DNA from: Proteus penneri
GTDB taxonomy: Bacteria > Pseudomonadota > Gammaproteobacteria > Enterobacterales > Enterobacteriaceae
Direction of reading: 5' to 3'
Assembly (NCBI RefSeq): GCF_003144535.1
Contig: NZ_PHFJ01000003.1
Span: forward strand, 124,001 to 188,000
DNA length: 64,000 nucleotides
Shown in pieces: positions 9,933 to 22,088 of this stretch. Position 1 is the first letter of the stretch. The number at the start of each line of letters is the position of its first letter. The position numbers were made by a program, and so were the translations under genes. Below the pieces are notes generated by a model, which saw only the letters and a program-made list of their open reading frames with translations, did not search any database and had not been told where the DNA came from.

Positions 9933-10943
9933 TTACAAACGTCCCATCTCTTTTGTTGCCAATAACCAAATAAATAAAGGTGCACCAAGCGTTGCTGTAA
10001 TCACCCCTATAGGAACTTCTGCACCATTTAAAATCAACCGAGATAGCAGATCAGCAAGTAATAGCAATCCACCTCCAGCAAGTGCACACGCTGGTAGTAA
10101 GGTTTTATAATGCGTTAATCCACATAGTCTCAATAAATGTGGTACAACAAGCCCTACAAAGCTTATAGCACCCGCTAAAGCAACACTTAGCCCTATCAAT
10201 AACCCAACCGCTAAAATAAACCAATTTCTCCATTGATTAACGGATATACCTAATTGCTTTGCTCTAAATGAACCTAGAGATAAATAATTAAGAACATCGG
10301 CTTGTAGACTAAGAATTAAAACAATGGGTATAAGAGTCCAAAATAAGATTTGATGACGCCAATCAATGCCACTAAAACTACCCATCAACCAATACATTAA
10401 TTGTCTTAAATCTAAAGCTGAACTGAAATAAACCAGCCAGGTCATTATCGCGCTTGCCATAACGCCTAATGCCACCCCAATTAATAGTAACTGAGCGTTA
10501 GACAGCTTTTTTATTCGAGCAAAAAACATTAATAAGAGAGTAATACCTAATGCACCGAATATCGCGGCACCACTTATTAACCAAAAGCTTAAATTAAATT
10601 GCAAAACAATGAGCAATACAACACACACACCCGCACCACTGCTTACGCCTAATAACCCTGGTTCTGCGAGTGGATTTTGGAATAAAGCCTGCATAATAGC
10701 ACCTGCAATTGCTAAGCTGGCGCCAACTGTCATTACTGCAAGTATTCTGGGTAAACGGATCTGCCAAACAAATAAATGGGCTTCATCTGTTAACCATTGA
10801 TGTGGAAATAACGAAATCTCACCAACAGAGAGGGAAAAAATAAACAAGAAACATAATACTAGCACCATTAGAAACAGCTTTTTTTTGTCGTCAATGCGCT
10901 GTTTTTTAGTAAATTTAATCAAAGGATTAATTTCTTTATTCAT
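9933..10943 (-). CDS. btuC: Vitamin B12 import permease
   Basis: FecCD-type permease forming the membrane channel of the cobalamin importer with BtuD. It has 336 residues (E. coli 326) with about ten hydrophobic helices. Recognisable elements are the RLPRILAVMTVGASLAIAG segment near residue 60 and the cytoplasmic coupling region GAISFVGLVVPHLLR near residue 255. The start has a GGGAATGAA ribosome site. A periplasmic BtuF gene is not in the window. No cobalamin riboswitch was found upstream. Confidence 0.93.
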   Translation of the reverse strand: MNKEINPLIKFTKKQRIDDKKKLFLMVLVLCFLFIFSLSVGEISLFPHQWLTDEAHLFVWQIRLPRILAVMTVGASLAIAGAIMQALFQNPLAEPGLLGVSSGAGVCVVLLIVLQFNLSFWLISGAAIFGALGITLLLMFFARIKKLSNAQLLLIGVALGVMASAIMTWLVYFSSALDLRQLMYWLMGSFSGIDWRHQILFWTLIPIVLILSLQADVLNYLSLGSFRAKQLGISVNQWRNWFILAVGLLIGLSVALAGAISFVGLVVPHLLRLCGLTHYKTLLPACALAGGGLLLLADLLSRLILNGAEVPIGVITATLGAPLFIWLLATKEMGRL

Positions 10944-11271
10944 TTCATTCCCTATCCATGCAATAACAGCTCTTACTATTTTTTGTTTATAAAATACTTT
11001 TTAGCAACATAACATGTTCACATTCAATGATGAAAAACTAAATTTAGAACATGTAAGTTTGTCTCTAATAATGAAGAAAAAATTGAGATTAACTATCACA
11101 GTGTTGATGCAGGCAAGAGATTAAGAAGAAAAAGTCAAAATAAGAATAAAAAGTAAGATGATAAAAAATAAAAACATTCCATCCAAATAGAAATATCCAT
11201 TCAGACTATATTGATAAATATAAACATCTCAATACGTTTAATCAAAATTAGATATAGATAATCATGATAAA
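10944..11271. other. AT-rich intergenic region upstream of btuC
   Basis: About 330 bp between btuC and the ihfA terminator. Read on both strands it shows no credible ORF, no B12-box-like riboswitch core and no strong hairpin. It presumably carries the btuCD promoter, but I cannot place it with confidence. Confidence 0.4.
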
Positions 11272-11298
11272 AAAACGGCTTTCAAAGAAAGCCGTTTT
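11272..11298 (-). terminator. Rho-independent terminator after ihfA
   Basis: Perfect inverted repeat: AAAACGGCTTTC, a three-base AAA loop and GAAAGCCGTTTT. On the minus strand the stem is followed by a T run, placing it 17 bp downstream of the ihfA stop. The + strand side is also T-rich. Confidence 0.85.
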
Positions 11299-11314
11299 GG
11301 ATGTTTTTTAAATC

Positions 11315-11611
11315 TTATTCTTTTGGTGTTGCGCTCTCAACCCGGCTTTTTAACTTTTGTCCTGGTCGGAAAGTAACAACACGGCGAGCTGTAATAGGAA
11401 TGTCTTCCCCTGTTTTTGGATTACGACCAGGGCGCTGATTTTTATCACGCAGGTCAAAGTTTCCAAATCCAGACAGCTTCACCTGTTCTCCATTTTCAAG
11501 AGAACGACGCACTTCCTCAAAAAAGGATTCTACAAGGTCTTTTGCATCGCGTTTGCTAACACCAAGTTTTTCAAACAGATTTTCTGCCATTTCAGCTTTT
11601 GTAAGCGCCAT
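11315..11611 (-). CDS. ihfA: Integration host factor alpha subunit
   Basis: Sequence-specific DNA-bending protein, active as a heterodimer with IhfB in recombination, transcription and nucleoid structure. It has 98 residues (E. coli 99). The HU/IHF fold is clear: the N-terminal [17 protein letters not shown] helix, the [11 protein letters not shown] strand and the proline-containing arm around [14 protein letters not shown]. It lies four bases after the pheT stop, as in E. coli, so it is probably read from the pheST transcript as well as from internal promoters. It is followed by a strong terminator. Confidence 0.97.
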   Translation of the reverse strand: MALTKAEMAENLFEKLGVSKRDAKDLVESFFEEVRRSLENGEQVKLSGFGNFDLRDKNQRPGRNPKTGEDIPITARRVVTFRPGQKLKSRVESATPKE

Positions 11612-11615
11612 AGGT

Positions 11616-14003
11616 CTAGTCCCTCAAGGATGCTTGGAATCGCTGTTTCAATGCTGCTACACAGTTACTCACTGTTGCAGCAATCTCATCTTCTTCCAGT
11701 GTATGCTCGATATCCTGCAAGATTATGCTAATAGCGAGGCTTTTATAGCCTTCTGCTACTCCCTTACCACAATACACATCAAATAAGTTTATGCCAACTA
11801 TTTGATTTCCGCCAACTTTCTTACATTCAGCTAAAATATCCTCTGCAGCAACATTATTCGGAACAACTACAGCGATATCTCTACGATTCGAAGGGTAACG
11901 AGAAATTGCTTTTGCTTGTGGTAAACTGCGATTTGCAATTGCATTCCAACGTATTTCGAATACTACCGTACGGCCGTTTAAGTCAAGTTTACGTTCAAGC
12001 TCTGGATGAACAACGCCAATACAGCCAATATATTCATTTCTCAGATAAATCCCAGCACTCTGTCCCGGATGAAGTGCTGAATGATTAGCTGGTTTAAATG
12101 TAATTTCATCTAGCTGGCCTGTCAATTCCAGAATTGATTCAATATTACCTTTCAAATCAAAGAAATCAACAGTTTGCTTCTCTAAACTCCAATGTTCTTC
12201 ATAACGGTTGCCCGCGATCACACCAGCTAACATAAGTTCCTGACGTATTCCATATTCTGCTTGATTATCAGGAACAAAACGCAGACCTGCTTCAAATAAC
12301 CTAACTCTAGACTGTTGACGGTTCTGATTATAGACAGTCGTAGTCAATAACCCGGTTAATAGAGACAGCCTCATTGCTGACATATCTGCTGAAATCGGAT
12401 TAGGCAGAATCAATGCTTCTTCATTTGGATGTAATAAAGATTGGATCTTCGGATCAACAAAACTATAAGTAATGGCTTCTTGGAAGCCGTTATCTACTAG
12501 CATTGTTTTAACGCGTTTTAATGATAAGTTCGCTTCACGATGATTGGTCATCACCAAATCAGCGCGCAATGGTACATCTGGAATATTGTTGTAACCATAA
12601 ATGCGAGCAACCTCTTCAATCAGGTCTTCTTCGATTTGAACATCGAAACGCCATGAAGGAACGATTGCTAACCAGCCATCACTTTCAACAGAAACTTTGA
12701 ACCCTAAACGAGTTAATGAATCTAGAACTTGTGCATCATCGATCACATGACCTAATAAACGGTCTAATTTTTTACGTGTTAATTTGACCGGTGCAATATT
12801 TGGCAAATGTGCTTTATTGGTGACATCAATTACTTCACCAACTTCACCACCGCAAATTTCTAATAGTAACTTAGTTGCACGCTCAATTGCTTTGTATTGT
12901 AGTTCAGAATCAACACCACGCTCAAAACGATGAGAAGCATCAGTATGCAAGCCATAACGACGTGCACGGCCTGTAATGGATAATGGAGAGAAGAATGCAC
13001 ACTCTAAGAAGACATTTTTCGTTTCCTCATTAACGCCTGATGATTCGCCACCGAAAATACCAGCCATACCTAATGCCTGTTTTTCGTCTGCAATAACTAA
13101 TACATCTTCTTTTAATGTAATTTCATTGCCATCAAGTAAAGTCAGTTTTTCACCTTCTTTACCCATACGAACAACAACAGCACCTTCAACACGATCAAGA
13201 TCGAAGGCATGTAGTGGTTGACCCATTTCAAGTAAAATTAAGTTGGTAATATCAACAATTGGGTCAATAGAACGAATGCCACCACGGCGTAACTTTTCTT
13301 GTATCCATAAAGGTGTTTTTGCTTTCACATTTATATTAGTGAAAACACGACCTAAATAACGGGGACACGCTTCTGGCGCTTCAACACGTACTGGGAATGT
13401 TGCTGAAGATGTTGCCACAACAGGCGACATATCAGGTACTTGGCATTCCATTTTATTGATAACAGCGATATCACGAGCAACACCTAAAATACCTAAACAA
13501 TCAGCACGATTTGGTGTAACACTAATCTCAATCGCATTATCATTTAATTTTAAGTATTCACGAATATCCATACCAATAGGTGCATCGGCAGGTAATTCAA
13601 TAATACCTTCATGGTTTTCTGAAATGGCTAATTCAGAAAATGAGCACAGCATACCCTCTGATGGTTCACCACGTAGTTTTGCTGCTTTAATTTTGAAATC
13701 GCCTGGTAATACTGCCCCGACAGTTGCAACCGCAACTTTTAGGCCTTGGCGGCAGTTAGGTGCACCGCAAACGATATCGAGTAATCTGTCACCACCGACG
13801 TTAACTTTTGTTACACGTAATTTATCGGCATTAGGGTGTTGTCCACATTCAACAACTTCACCTACAAACACACCGTGAAAATCACCTGCAACAGCTTCAA
13901 CGCCATCAACTTCAAGACCAGCCATTGTTAATTGTTCAGAAAGTTCTTCGCTACTAATCGCTGGGTTTACCCACTCACGTAACCAAAGTTCACTGAATTT
14001 CAT
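11616..14003 (-). CDS. pheT: Phenylalanyl-tRNA synthetase beta subunit
   Basis: Large subunit of the (alpha-beta)2 enzyme charging tRNA-Phe; it holds the editing site that removes mis-attached tyrosine. It has 795 residues, the E. coli length. Domains in order: an N-terminal tRNA-binding OB fold (about 40-150), the B3/B4 editing module, B5 (about 400-475), the catalytic-like core, and a C-terminal ferredoxin-like anticodon-binding domain (about 700-795) with [14 protein letters not shown]. It starts 14 bp after the pheS stop and is cotranscribed with pheS under pheM attenuation. Confidence 0.97.
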   Translation of the reverse strand: MKFSELWLREWVNPAISSEELSEQLTMAGLEVDGVEAVAGDFHGVFVGEVVECGQHPNADKLRVTKVNVGGDRLLDIVCGAPNCRQGLKVAVATVGAVLPGDFKIKAAKLRGEPSEGMLCSFSELAISENHEGIIELPADAPIGMDIREYLKLNDNAIEISVTPNRADCLGILGVARDIAVINKMECQVPDMSPVVATSSATFPVRVEAPEACPRYLGRVFTNINVKAKTPLWIQEKLRRGGIRSIDPIVDITNLILLEMGQPLHAFDLDRVEGAVVVRMGKEGEKLTLLDGNEITLKEDVLVIADEKQALGMAGIFGGESSGVNEETKNVFLECAFFSPLSITGRARRYGLHTDASHRFERGVDSELQYKAIERATKLLLEICGGEVGEVIDVTNKAHLPNIAPVKLTRKKLDRLLGHVIDDAQVLDSLTRLGFKVSVESDGWLAIVPSWRFDVQIEEDLIEEVARIYGYNNIPDVPLRADLVMTNHREANLSLKRVKTMLVDNGFQEAITYSFVDPKIQSLLHPNEEALILPNPISADMSAMRLSLLTGLLTTTVYNQNRQQSRVRLFEAGLRFVPDNQAEYGIRQELMLAGVIAGNRYEEHWSLEKQTVDFFDLKGNIESILELTGQLDEITFKPANHSALHPGQSAGIYLRNEYIGCIGVVHPELERKLDLNGRTVVFEIRWNAIANRSLPQAKAISRYPSNRRDIAVVVPNNVAAEDILAECKKVGGNQIVGINLFDVYCGKGVAEGYKSLAISIILQDIEHTLEEDEIAATVSNCVAALKQRFQASLRD

Positions 14004-14017
14004 GAGATAATCCCACC

Positions 14018-15076
<1,059 letters not shown>

Positions 15077-15102
15077 CTAACCCAGTATTGAGATCTGAAA
15101 AC

Positions 15103-15125
15103 AAAAAAGCCTCCATATTGGAGGC
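15103..15125 (-). terminator. pheST attenuator hairpin
   Basis: On the minus strand GCCTCC-AATAT-GGAGGC is followed by six T residues, 50 bp after the pheM stop and about 100 bp before pheS. This is the place of the attenuation terminator in E. coli. Upstream G-rich and GCGC segments (15160-15180) could pair to form the competing antiterminator when the ribosome stalls on Phe codons. Confidence 0.85.
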
Positions 15126-15174
15126 TCAGGCGCTACTTTTCGTTTCTTTTCTTACGCGCAAAAGCCCCCTTGAA

Positions 15175-15222
15175 TTAGGCGCTAAAGTAAAAAAAGAAAC
15201 GGAAAAAAGCGATATTTAACAT
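15175..15222 (-). CDS. pheM: Phe operon leader peptide
   Basis: Fifteen-codon ORF too short for routine gene calling. It reads [15 protein letters not shown], with six phenylalanines, closely matching the E. coli leader [14 protein letters not shown] (from memory). Ribosome stalling at the Phe run when charged tRNA-Phe is scarce should prevent the attenuator downstream and so raise pheST expression. It lies between the rplT terminator and the attenuator hairpin. Confidence 0.92.
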   Translation of the reverse strand: [15 protein letters not shown]

Positions 15223-15290
15223 TGATAATGTCTCTTAAATATTAACTTATTGAATTTATATCATTAAGCCACAAATTTAGACAAAATAAA

Positions 15291-15310
15291 AGAGGGAGAA
15301 AACTCCCTCT
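15291..15310 (-). terminator. Terminator after rplT
   Basis: AGAGGGAG-TTTT-CTCCCTCT on the minus strand, followed by TTTTATTTT. It lies 18 bp after the rplT stop and separates the infC-rpmI-rplT unit from the pheMST leader. Confidence 0.85.
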
Positions 15311-15328
15311 TCCATTGCTTAATAATAA

Positions 15329-15694
<366 letters not shown>

Positions 15695-15727
15695 CTAAAT
15701 GTCTATATTCTGTTAAAAAAATGATAC

Positions 15728-15979
<252 letters not shown>

Positions 15980-16018
15980 TCAGCCATTCAGGCTGACGCT
16001 ATTACTTGAATTGCCCGA

Positions 16019-16558
16019 CTATTTCTTCTTCGGCGCTAACACCATGATCATCTGACGCCCTTCAATCTTATTAGGGAAAGATTCAACTGCAGCCAGTTCA
16101 TCCAAATCTTCACGGATACGGTTAAGCATCTCCATACCGATTTGTTGGTGTGCCATTTCACGACCGCGGAAACGCAGTGTGACTTTGGCTTTATCGCCAT
16201 CTTCAAGAAAACGAATCAGGTTGCGTAGTTTGACCTGATAGTCGCCTTCATCTGTACCAGGACGGAATTTAACTTCCTTAACCTGAATAACTTTTTGTTT
16301 CTTTTTCTGTTCTTTGAGAGTCTTACTTTTCTCATAGAGGAATTTGCCGTAGTCCATAATACGACAAACTGGCGGCTCGGCATTAGGACTAATTTCAACT
16401 AAATCAGCACCTGCTTCCTCGGCTTTCTCAAGAGCCTCTTTCAGACTAACAACTCCAATCTGTTCGCCATCTAAACCTGTTAAACGAACTTCATGAGCGC
16501 GAATCTCACCATTGATGCGATTCTGACGCGTTGATTGAATTCTTTTTCCGCCTTTAAT
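16019..16558 (-). CDS. infC: Translation initiation factor IF-3, AUU start
   Basis: Prevents premature subunit joining and monitors start-codon choice on the 30S subunit. ATG-based calling finds only the last 112 codons. The reading frame continues upstream through [20 protein letters not shown] to an ATT at 16558, three bases after the thrS stop and preceded by GGAGG inside thrS. That gives 179 residues against 180 in E. coli. The AUU start is the basis of IF3 autorepression in E. coli and is conserved here. Both the N-terminal and C-terminal IF3 domains are complete. Confidence 0.96.
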   Translation of the reverse strand: MKGGKRIQSTRQNRINGEIRAHEVRLTGLDGEQIGVVSLKEALEKAEEAGADLVEISPNAEPPVCRIMDYGKFLYEKSKTLKEQKKKQKVIQVKEVKFRPGTDEGDYQVKLRNLIRFLEDGDKAKVTLRFRGREMAHQQIGMEMLNRIREDLDELAAVESFPNKIEGRQMIMVLAPKKK

Positions 16559-16561
16559 ACC

Positions 16562-18490
16562 TTATTCCTCCAACTGATGAAGACTTCTGCTTCTAATTTC
16601 TTGCAGAAGCTTTTCTTTAAATTCGTTAACGTCGATACTGCCAAGGTCTTTTCCTCGACGAGTACGAACCGCCACTTTGCCTGATTCAACTTCTTTATCT
16701 CCACAGACAAGCATGTACGGAACACGACGTAAAGTATGTTCACGAATTTTAAAGCCAATCTTCTCATTTCTCAAGTCTGCTTTTGCACGAATTCCGGCAT
16801 CTTGCAATTCTTTGACGAGTTTTTGTACATAATCAGCCTGTCCATCCGTGATATTCATCACGACAACCTGCTGTGGTGCTAACCAAGTTGGGAAGAATCC
16901 TGCGTATTCTTCGGTCAGAATACCAATAAAACGTTCTAAGGATCCTAGCACTGCTCGGTGTAACATAACAGGTACTTTACGCTCGTTGTTTTCGGCAACA
17001 TAAGACGCGCCTAAACGACCTGGTAGTGAGAAGTCTAATTGTACTGTACCACACTGCCATGCACGATCTAAACAATCGTAAAGTGTAAATTCAATTTTAG
17101 GGCCATAAAACGCCCCTTCGCCTGGCTGATATTCAAATTCAATATTGTTATCAGTTAAGGCTTTTGCTAAGTCTGCTTCAGCAATATCCCATAATGCATC
17201 TTCACCGATACGTTTTTCTGGGCGAGTAGACAGCTTAACAACAATTTTTTCAAATCCAAAAGTAGAATATACATCATAAATCAATTTGATGCAGTCATTT
17301 ACTTCACTTAAAATTTGTTCTTCTGTACAGAAGATATGCGCATCGTCTTGTGTAAAGCCACGAACACGCATTAAACCATGTAATGCACCTGATGGTTCAT
17401 TACGATGGCAACTACCAAATTCAGCCATACGTAATGGCAAATCGCGGTAAGAACGTAAACCTTGTTTGAAGATTTGTACATGACCTGGGCAGTTCATTGG
17501 TTTGATACAATATTCACGATTCTCTGACGATGTTGTGAACATATTTTCTTTGTAGTTTTCCCAGTGACCTGTTTTTTCCCAAAGAACACGATCCATCATA
17601 AATGGACCTTTTACTTCTTGGTAATCATATTCTTTTAATTTACAACGTACAAATGTTTCTAACTCACGGAAAATAGTCCAACCATCATTATGCCAGAAAG
17701 CCATACCTGGTGCTTCTTCTTGCATATGATATAAGTCAAGCTGTTTACCAATTTTACGGTGGTCACGTTTTGCAGCTTCTTCTAAGCGATCTAAGTAAGC
17801 TTTTAACTGTTTTTTATCAGCCCAAGCTGTACCATAAATGCGTTGTAACATTTTATTATCGCTGTTACCACGCCAATATGCACCTGCGATTTTCTGTAAC
17901 TTAAAGTTATGGCAGAAACGCATGTTTGGAACATGTGGTCCACGGCACATATCAACATATTCTTGGTGATGATAAAGACCAGGTTGAGAATCTTGGCTAA
18001 TATTTTCGTCAAGAATAGCAACTTTATAGTCTTCACCACGAGAAACAAAAGTTTCACGAGCTTCAGCCCAGCTTACGCGTTTTTTAATAACGTCATAATC
18101 TGTTTTCGCCAACTCTAGCATGCGTTTTTCTAGAGTTTCTAAATCTTCCTGTGTGAGAGAATGGTCTAAATCCACATCGTAGTAGAAACCATTTTCGATA
18201 ACAGGACCAATCGCCATTTTGGTTTGTGGCCATAATTGTTTAATTGCATGTCCCAATAAGTGGGCACAAGAGTGACGAATAATTTCAAGACCTTCATCAT
18301 CTTTTGCGGTGATAATCGCCAGATTTGCATCATGTTCGATTAATTCACAAGCATCCACTAGCTCACCATTAACACGGCCAGCAATACATGCTTTCGCAAG
18401 TCCTGGGCCGATATCTGCAGCGACATCCATGACAGAAACTGCATTTTCAAATTGACGTTGGCTTCCGTCAGAAAGAGTAATAATTGGCAT
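16562..18490 (-). CDS. thrS: Threonyl-tRNA synthetase
   Basis: Class II enzyme charging tRNA-Thr, with an editing domain that clears serine. It has 642 residues, the same as E. coli. Order: TGS domain (1-62), editing domain with [10 protein letters not shown] (about 73-82) and a later cysteine/histidine pair, catalytic core with the zinc cysteine in MNCPGHV near residue 334, and a C-terminal anticodon-binding domain (about 535-642). A translational operator hairpin lies just upstream. It is the first gene of the thrS-infC-rpmI-rplT group. Confidence 0.97.
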   Translation of the reverse strand: MPIITLSDGSQRQFENAVSVMDVAADIGPGLAKACIAGRVNGELVDACELIEHDANLAIITAKDDEGLEIIRHSCAHLLGHAIKQLWPQTKMAIGPVIENGFYYDVDLDHSLTQEDLETLEKRMLELAKTDYDVIKKRVSWAEARETFVSRGEDYKVAILDENISQDSQPGLYHHQEYVDMCRGPHVPNMRFCHNFKLQKIAGAYWRGNSDNKMLQRIYGTAWADKKQLKAYLDRLEEAAKRDHRKIGKQLDLYHMQEEAPGMAFWHNDGWTIFRELETFVRCKLKEYDYQEVKGPFMMDRVLWEKTGHWENYKENMFTTSSENREYCIKPMNCPGHVQIFKQGLRSYRDLPLRMAEFGSCHRNEPSGALHGLMRVRGFTQDDAHIFCTEEQILSEVNDCIKLIYDVYSTFGFEKIVVKLSTRPEKRIGEDALWDIAEADLAKALTDNNIEFEYQPGEGAFYGPKIEFTLYDCLDRAWQCGTVQLDFSLPGRLGASYVAENNERKVPVMLHRAVLGSLERFIGILTEEYAGFFPTWLAPQQVVVMNITDGQADYVQKLVKELQDAGIRAKADLRNEKIGFKIREHTLRRVPYMLVCGDKEVESGKVAVRTRRGKDLGSIDVNEFKEKLLQEIRSRSLHQLEE

Positions 18491-18511
18491 TTAAAATCCT
18501 TATTTACAGTG

Positions 18512-18532
18512 GTGACCCATACGCAAGATCAC
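18512..18532 (-). promoter_or_regulatory. thrS translational operator hairpin
   Basis: Minus strand: GTGATC, a 9-nt loop TTGCGTATG, then GGTCAC. The loop contains CGT, mimicking the tRNA-Thr anticodon, and lies about 21 nt before the ATG. It closely resembles the anticodon-like domain of the E. coli thrS operator, where the synthetase binds its own mRNA and blocks the ribosome. A second palindrome, ACCTCGCGAGGT at 18588-18599, may belong to the same leader. The rest of the 368 bp spacer to 18858 holds no other gene. Confidence 0.8.
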
Positions 18533-18858
18533 TTGTAAGCTTTTTATTTCGTATGTATTCAGTACGTTACGACAATTTTCTCACTTTACCTCGCGAGGTT
18601 TGCACATAGAGATGAACACTTACTTATCAAGTAAATATCTATAATATCGCTGAGCCTTATCGTAACTCGGGGGGAATTTTATCACAGACAGCAAAGATTT
18701 ATAGCTTTATCTCATAGGTAATTTTAACGTTTATTTTTAATACACAGAGAGATAGAAATTTTTATTTAATTTGTCTACCATAATAAATAAGCGGAAACCG
18801 CGGCTTTAAAAAAACTTATTCTGGGGCGGTCCAGACTTTTATTATAAAAGGAATATAC

Positions 18859-19299
18859 ATGTTTTATCTAAAACCCCGCCCTCGTAAATTAGTTTACGCT
18901 ATTACTTTTGAAACTCTCGCGATTTTATTAAGCACTGTTTTACTGACCATATTAAGCCAAAGTCAATCACATAATTCACTCCCTGTTGCAATTGCGGTTT
19001 CTGTTATTGCTTTGATTTGGAATTATATTTTTAATTCTTTCTTTGAATTAATTGAGTTAAAATTAACAATAAAAAAACGGACTGTCATAGTACGACTAAT
19101 CCATGCAATAAGTTTTGAATTAGGTTTATTTTTCTTTACCATTCCACTTTATATGTGGTGGTATAATGTAGGTTTTATCAAAGCAATAAGTATGGAAATA
19201 ACTATATTAATCTTCTTCTTTATCTATACTTATTTATTCACGCTTGCCTTCGATAAATTATGTCCACGAATTTATTCAGTAGGAAATAAAGTGGGATAA
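18859..19299 (+). CDS. PACE family efflux transporter
   Basis: Predicted inner-membrane drug exporter of the proteobacterial antimicrobial compound efflux family (AceI type), whose members expel chlorhexidine and related biocides. It has 146 residues and four hydrophobic helices arranged as two tandem bacterial transmembrane pair repeats. Each repeat begins with a family signature: RKLVYAITFETLAI near residue 9 and RLIHAISFELGLFFF near residue 80. A good AAAGGAA ribosome site precedes the start. It is convergent with an AraC-type regulator four bases away, which may or may not control it. Substrate is unknown. Confidence 0.85.
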   Translation: MFYLKPRPRKLVYAITFETLAILLSTVLLTILSQSQSHNSLPVAIAVSVIALIWNYIFNSFFELIELKLTIKKRTVIVRLIHAISFELGLFFFTIPLYMWWYNVGFIKAISMEITILIFFFIYTYLFTLAFDKLCPRIYSVGNKVG

Positions 19300-19303
19300 T
19301 CGC

Positions 19304-20014
19304 TTAATCCTGTCTATACTCAGTAGGACTTTTATTAAAGTATTGGCGAAATGCCTGACTAAATGCAGAATGCGAGTCATATCCTACTGCTAAAGCAATA
19401 TTTTCAATATTTAGTGGTGTGTATTTTAATAATTCAGCGGCTTTGCTAAGCCGCTGTTGAGTAACATATTGCATCACAGACACCCCAACCTCTGCTTTCA
19501 TTTTTCGTTGTAGTGTACTCGCTGATGTATTAAAAGCGAAAGCGATATCATGTGTTGTTAATGGTATATGTAATTTATTCGCTAACCAAGCATCCAAACT
19601 ATCGCGCCAACCTTTTTGTATTTTCATTTGGGCAAGTAAAAGCCGTGTTATGGTTGAATATTGATCTGGAAGTTGAGGATATTGATGTATCCACTCTAAT
19701 AAACTAATGGCAGCCGGTGATAACGCAAATTGTCCACCTTTCTCACTTAATTGCCATTGCGAAGTTGCAGGAAGTTCTAGGATAAGATTTTTATTATCTA
19801 TATTGCCTGAAAAGGCATGATGAATCGTTGGGGGGATAACCAAACAGTTTTGATTAGAAATCAGAAAATTTTCTCGATTAAAATTAACTTCCATTGAACC
19901 TGAAAGCCCGAAAATAATCTGCCATAAATTATCATGATGATGAGATACCGTCTCTTGTGTATAACAGCGCAAATGCAATTGAGGTAATAACAAAAGACAC
20001 TCCTTTATATCCAT
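19304..20014 (-). CDS. AraC family transcriptional regulator
   Basis: DNA-binding regulator with an N-terminal cupin-like sensing domain (about 10-100, including HHDNLWQIIFGLSGS) and a C-terminal double helix-turn-helix (about 150-236). The second helix pair shows the family motif ALAVGYDSHSAFSQAFRQYF followed by SPTEYR. It has 236 residues. It lies tail-to-tail with the PACE gene and 75 bp downstream of csaA. Effector and targets are not deducible from sequence. Confidence 0.88.
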   Translation of the reverse strand: MDIKECLLLLPQLHLRCYTQETVSHHHDNLWQIIFGLSGSMEVNFNRENFLISNQNCLVIPPTIHHAFSGNIDNKNLILELPATSQWQLSEKGGQFALSPAAISLLEWIHQYPQLPDQYSTITRLLLAQMKIQKGWRDSLDAWLANKLHIPLTTHDIAFAFNTSASTLQRKMKAEVGVSVMQYVTQQRLSKAAELLKYTPLNIENIALAVGYDSHSAFSQAFRQYFNKSPTEYRQD

Positions 20015-20089
20015 CCTACTATTGAATAATTACTATATCAAAACTCAGCAGAACATCACTATTTAAGAGTGCCAGATAAAGATACTTAT

Positions 20090-20428
20090 TTATGCTAGAC
20101 GTGAACCATTTGGTAAAGGCAAGTTAAACTCAGCCAATACAATTGCTCCCGTTTCATCTGGTGCCCCTGTAATTAAGACTTCAGATTTTATACCTGCAAT
20201 GCGTTTAACAGGGAAATTACATACACACAAAACACGACGTCCCACAAGCTCTTCAGGAGTGTAATTTACCGTAATTTGAGCACTTGAGCGCTTTATGCCT
20301 AATTCGCCCAAATCGACTTCCATAATATAAGCAGGTTTATTAGCTTTCTCATTTATTTTTGCGCTGATAATTGTTCCCACTCTCATTTCTACACGTAGAA
20401 AATCATCCCATTCAATTAAATCTGTCAT
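20090..20428 (-). CDS. csaA: CsaA-like tRNA-binding protein
   Basis: Single OB-fold protein of 112 residues, a homodimeric tRNA-binding module described in Bacillus as an export-related chaperone. Key family segments are FLRVEMRVGTIISAK near residue 10, IKRSSAQITVNYTPEEL near residue 45 and CNFPVKRIAGIKSEVL near residue 70. These fit CsaA better than the E. coli paralogue YgjH, which lacks the SSAQIT stretch. It appears monocistronic. Its role in enterobacteria is uncertain. Confidence 0.85.
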   Translation of the reverse strand: MTDLIEWDDFLRVEMRVGTIISAKINEKANKPAYIMEVDLGELGIKRSSAQITVNYTPEELVGRRVLCVCNFPVKRIAGIKSEVLITGAPDETGAIVLAEFNLPLPNGSRLA

Positions 20429-20676
20429 TTTTTTACCAATCTATTTTAATTTACAGTGATACCTTGATTACTGAGTTATAGATTAGCACGCATTATGCTA
20501 GCTCACCTGTAGTGAGGCAGTCATTCTCTGTTGAGAAAGAATCACTCACACTCTTTTTTCTCTGATTCTCATTATTCTGAATTTGCCTATTTTTAATAAC
20601 ATTTAAAATAATCATATCAATTCATAATTTTGTTATATATTAAAAACACTCCTATTGATAACCCCAGAGAATATTT

Positions 20677-21276
20677 ATGATAAAAAAGATAACAGAGTGG
20701 ACAACACTGGAAGGAAAACTTGTGCGTTTAGTCCCCCTAAGTATGGAACATTACTCAGAACTCTATGAACTAATTAAAAAAGATAGGCCAGATGAACTTT
20801 GGTATACCACTGTTCCTTCAGTAATAGAGTTACAACGAGATATTGAGCATAAACTTCAATTACAACAAAAAGGGTTAATGTTGCCTTTTACCATTATTTC
20901 TAAAACTAATAACCGTGTGGTTGGCATAACAACCTTTATGAATATCGATAACCAAACACCAAGGTTAGAAATAGGCTCAACGTGGTATGCAAAAGAAGTA
21001 CAAAGAACAGGAATTAACACTGAAGCTAAATACCTATTACTTAAATATGCGCTAGAAGAGTTACAGTGTATTGCTGTTGAATTTCGTACTCACATATTAA
21101 ACCAAACAAGTCGCAGAGCGATTGAACGCTTAGGTGCAAAACTCGATGGCATTTTACGTAACCACCGACTAACAATAGGCGGTCAAAAAAGAGATACCTG
21201 TGTTTATAGTATTACTGATTATGACTGGCTCTCAGTAAAAATACATTTAGAGTGGTTAATGAAGAAATACCAATAA
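20677..21276 (+). CDS. GNAT family N-acetyltransferase (RimJ/RimL-like)
   Basis: Cytoplasmic acetyl-CoA-dependent acetyltransferase of 199 residues, resembling the RimJ/RimL group that modifies protein N-termini or small amines. The acetyl-CoA loop lies near residues 110-120 (KEVQRTGINTEAKYLLLKYA), followed by the FRTHILNQTSRRAIERLGA motif near residue 145, typical of the family. It stands alone with its own ribosome site. Substrate cannot be inferred. Confidence 0.85.
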   Translation: MIKKITEWTTLEGKLVRLVPLSMEHYSELYELIKKDRPDELWYTTVPSVIELQRDIEHKLQLQQKGLMLPFTIISKTNNRVVGITTFMNIDNQTPRLEIGSTWYAKEVQRTGINTEAKYLLLKYALEELQCIAVEFRTHILNQTSRRAIERLGAKLDGILRNHRLTIGGQKRDTCVYSITDYDWLSVKIHLEWLMKKYQ

Positions 21277-21374
21277 ACATTAAGATTATTATGCTTAAAA
21301 ATAACTTTTTGCTGTTTAATTTGTTATCATAAATACTCCTTAATTACCTGTTATTATAGGAGCTTTTATATTCC

Positions 21375-22088
21375 ATGCACTCTGCTTACCAGTTTTTTCA
21401 GGCTATTGGCCTTGGTCTTATTTTACTTTTACCTTTAACTAATCCATTAACGACTGTTGCTCTCTGGCTTGGTCTTTCAGGAAATATGACCAAAGAACAA
21501 CGTAATCAACAATCTTTAATGGCATGTGTCTATATTTTTCTCATTATGACCATCGCGTTTTATGCGGGTCGCGTCATAATGACAACGTTTGGTATTTCGA
21601 TACCCGGTCTTCGTATTGCTGGAGGGATGATAGTGGCCTTTATTGGCTTTAGTATGCTATTTCCTAATACACCTAATGTTGATGATCCTATTTCTGACGA
21701 TAATAATCCTCACCACAATCCCAAAGAACCCAATATTGCCTTTGTTCCTTTAGCAATGCCAAGTACCGCAGGACCAGGAACCATTGCAATGATCATCAGT
21801 ACCGCAGCATCAATACCTTCGCGTACTGATATTGCTCAATGGGTATTATATGTGGCTCCAGTAACGACCTTCTTTTTAATTAGCGTGATTGTTTGGCTGT
21901 CACTTCGTGGCTCCACCGGCATTATGAAATATTTAGGTCACAGTGGTATTGATGCTATTTCTCGTGTAATGGGATTTTTATTAATCTGTATGGGTGTTCA
22001 ATTTATGATTAACGGTGTTCTTGAAATCATTGCAGATTTGCCTGCTTTATTAAAACAGGCTCAAGCCGCAGCTAATTTGCCAGATTAA
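21375..22088 (+). CDS. marC: MarC family inner-membrane protein
   Basis: Six-helix inner-membrane protein of 237 residues, with the family signatures [20 protein letters not shown] near residue 20, [20 protein letters not shown] near residue 75 and [18 protein letters not shown] near residue 130. E. coli MarC is 221 residues. The family was once linked to multiple antibiotic resistance but its function is unsettled. The stop overlaps the emtA stop tail-to-tail. A histidine-rich acidic loop of about 20 residues near position 115 is a bit longer than in E. coli. Confidence 0.9.
   Translation: MHSAYQFFQAIGLGLILLLPLTNPLTTVALWLGLSGNMTKEQRNQQSLMACVYIFLIMTIAFYAGRVIMTTFGISIPGLRIAGGMIVAFIGFSMLFPNTPNVDDPISDDNNPHHNPKEPNIAFVPLAMPSTAGPGTIAMIISTAASIPSRTDIAQWVLYVAPVTTFFLISVIVWLSLRGSTGIMKYLGHSGIDAISRVMGFLLICMGVQFMINGVLEIIADLPALLKQAQAAANLPD

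Noticed and set aside
10944-11271. Possible cobalamin riboswitch upstream of btuC
   Set aside because: No B12-box core or compatible stems found; E. coli btuCED also lacks one.
16216-16398. 60-codon minus-strand ORF overlapping infC
   Set aside because: Out of frame with infC, whose true frame continues to the AUU start at 16558.
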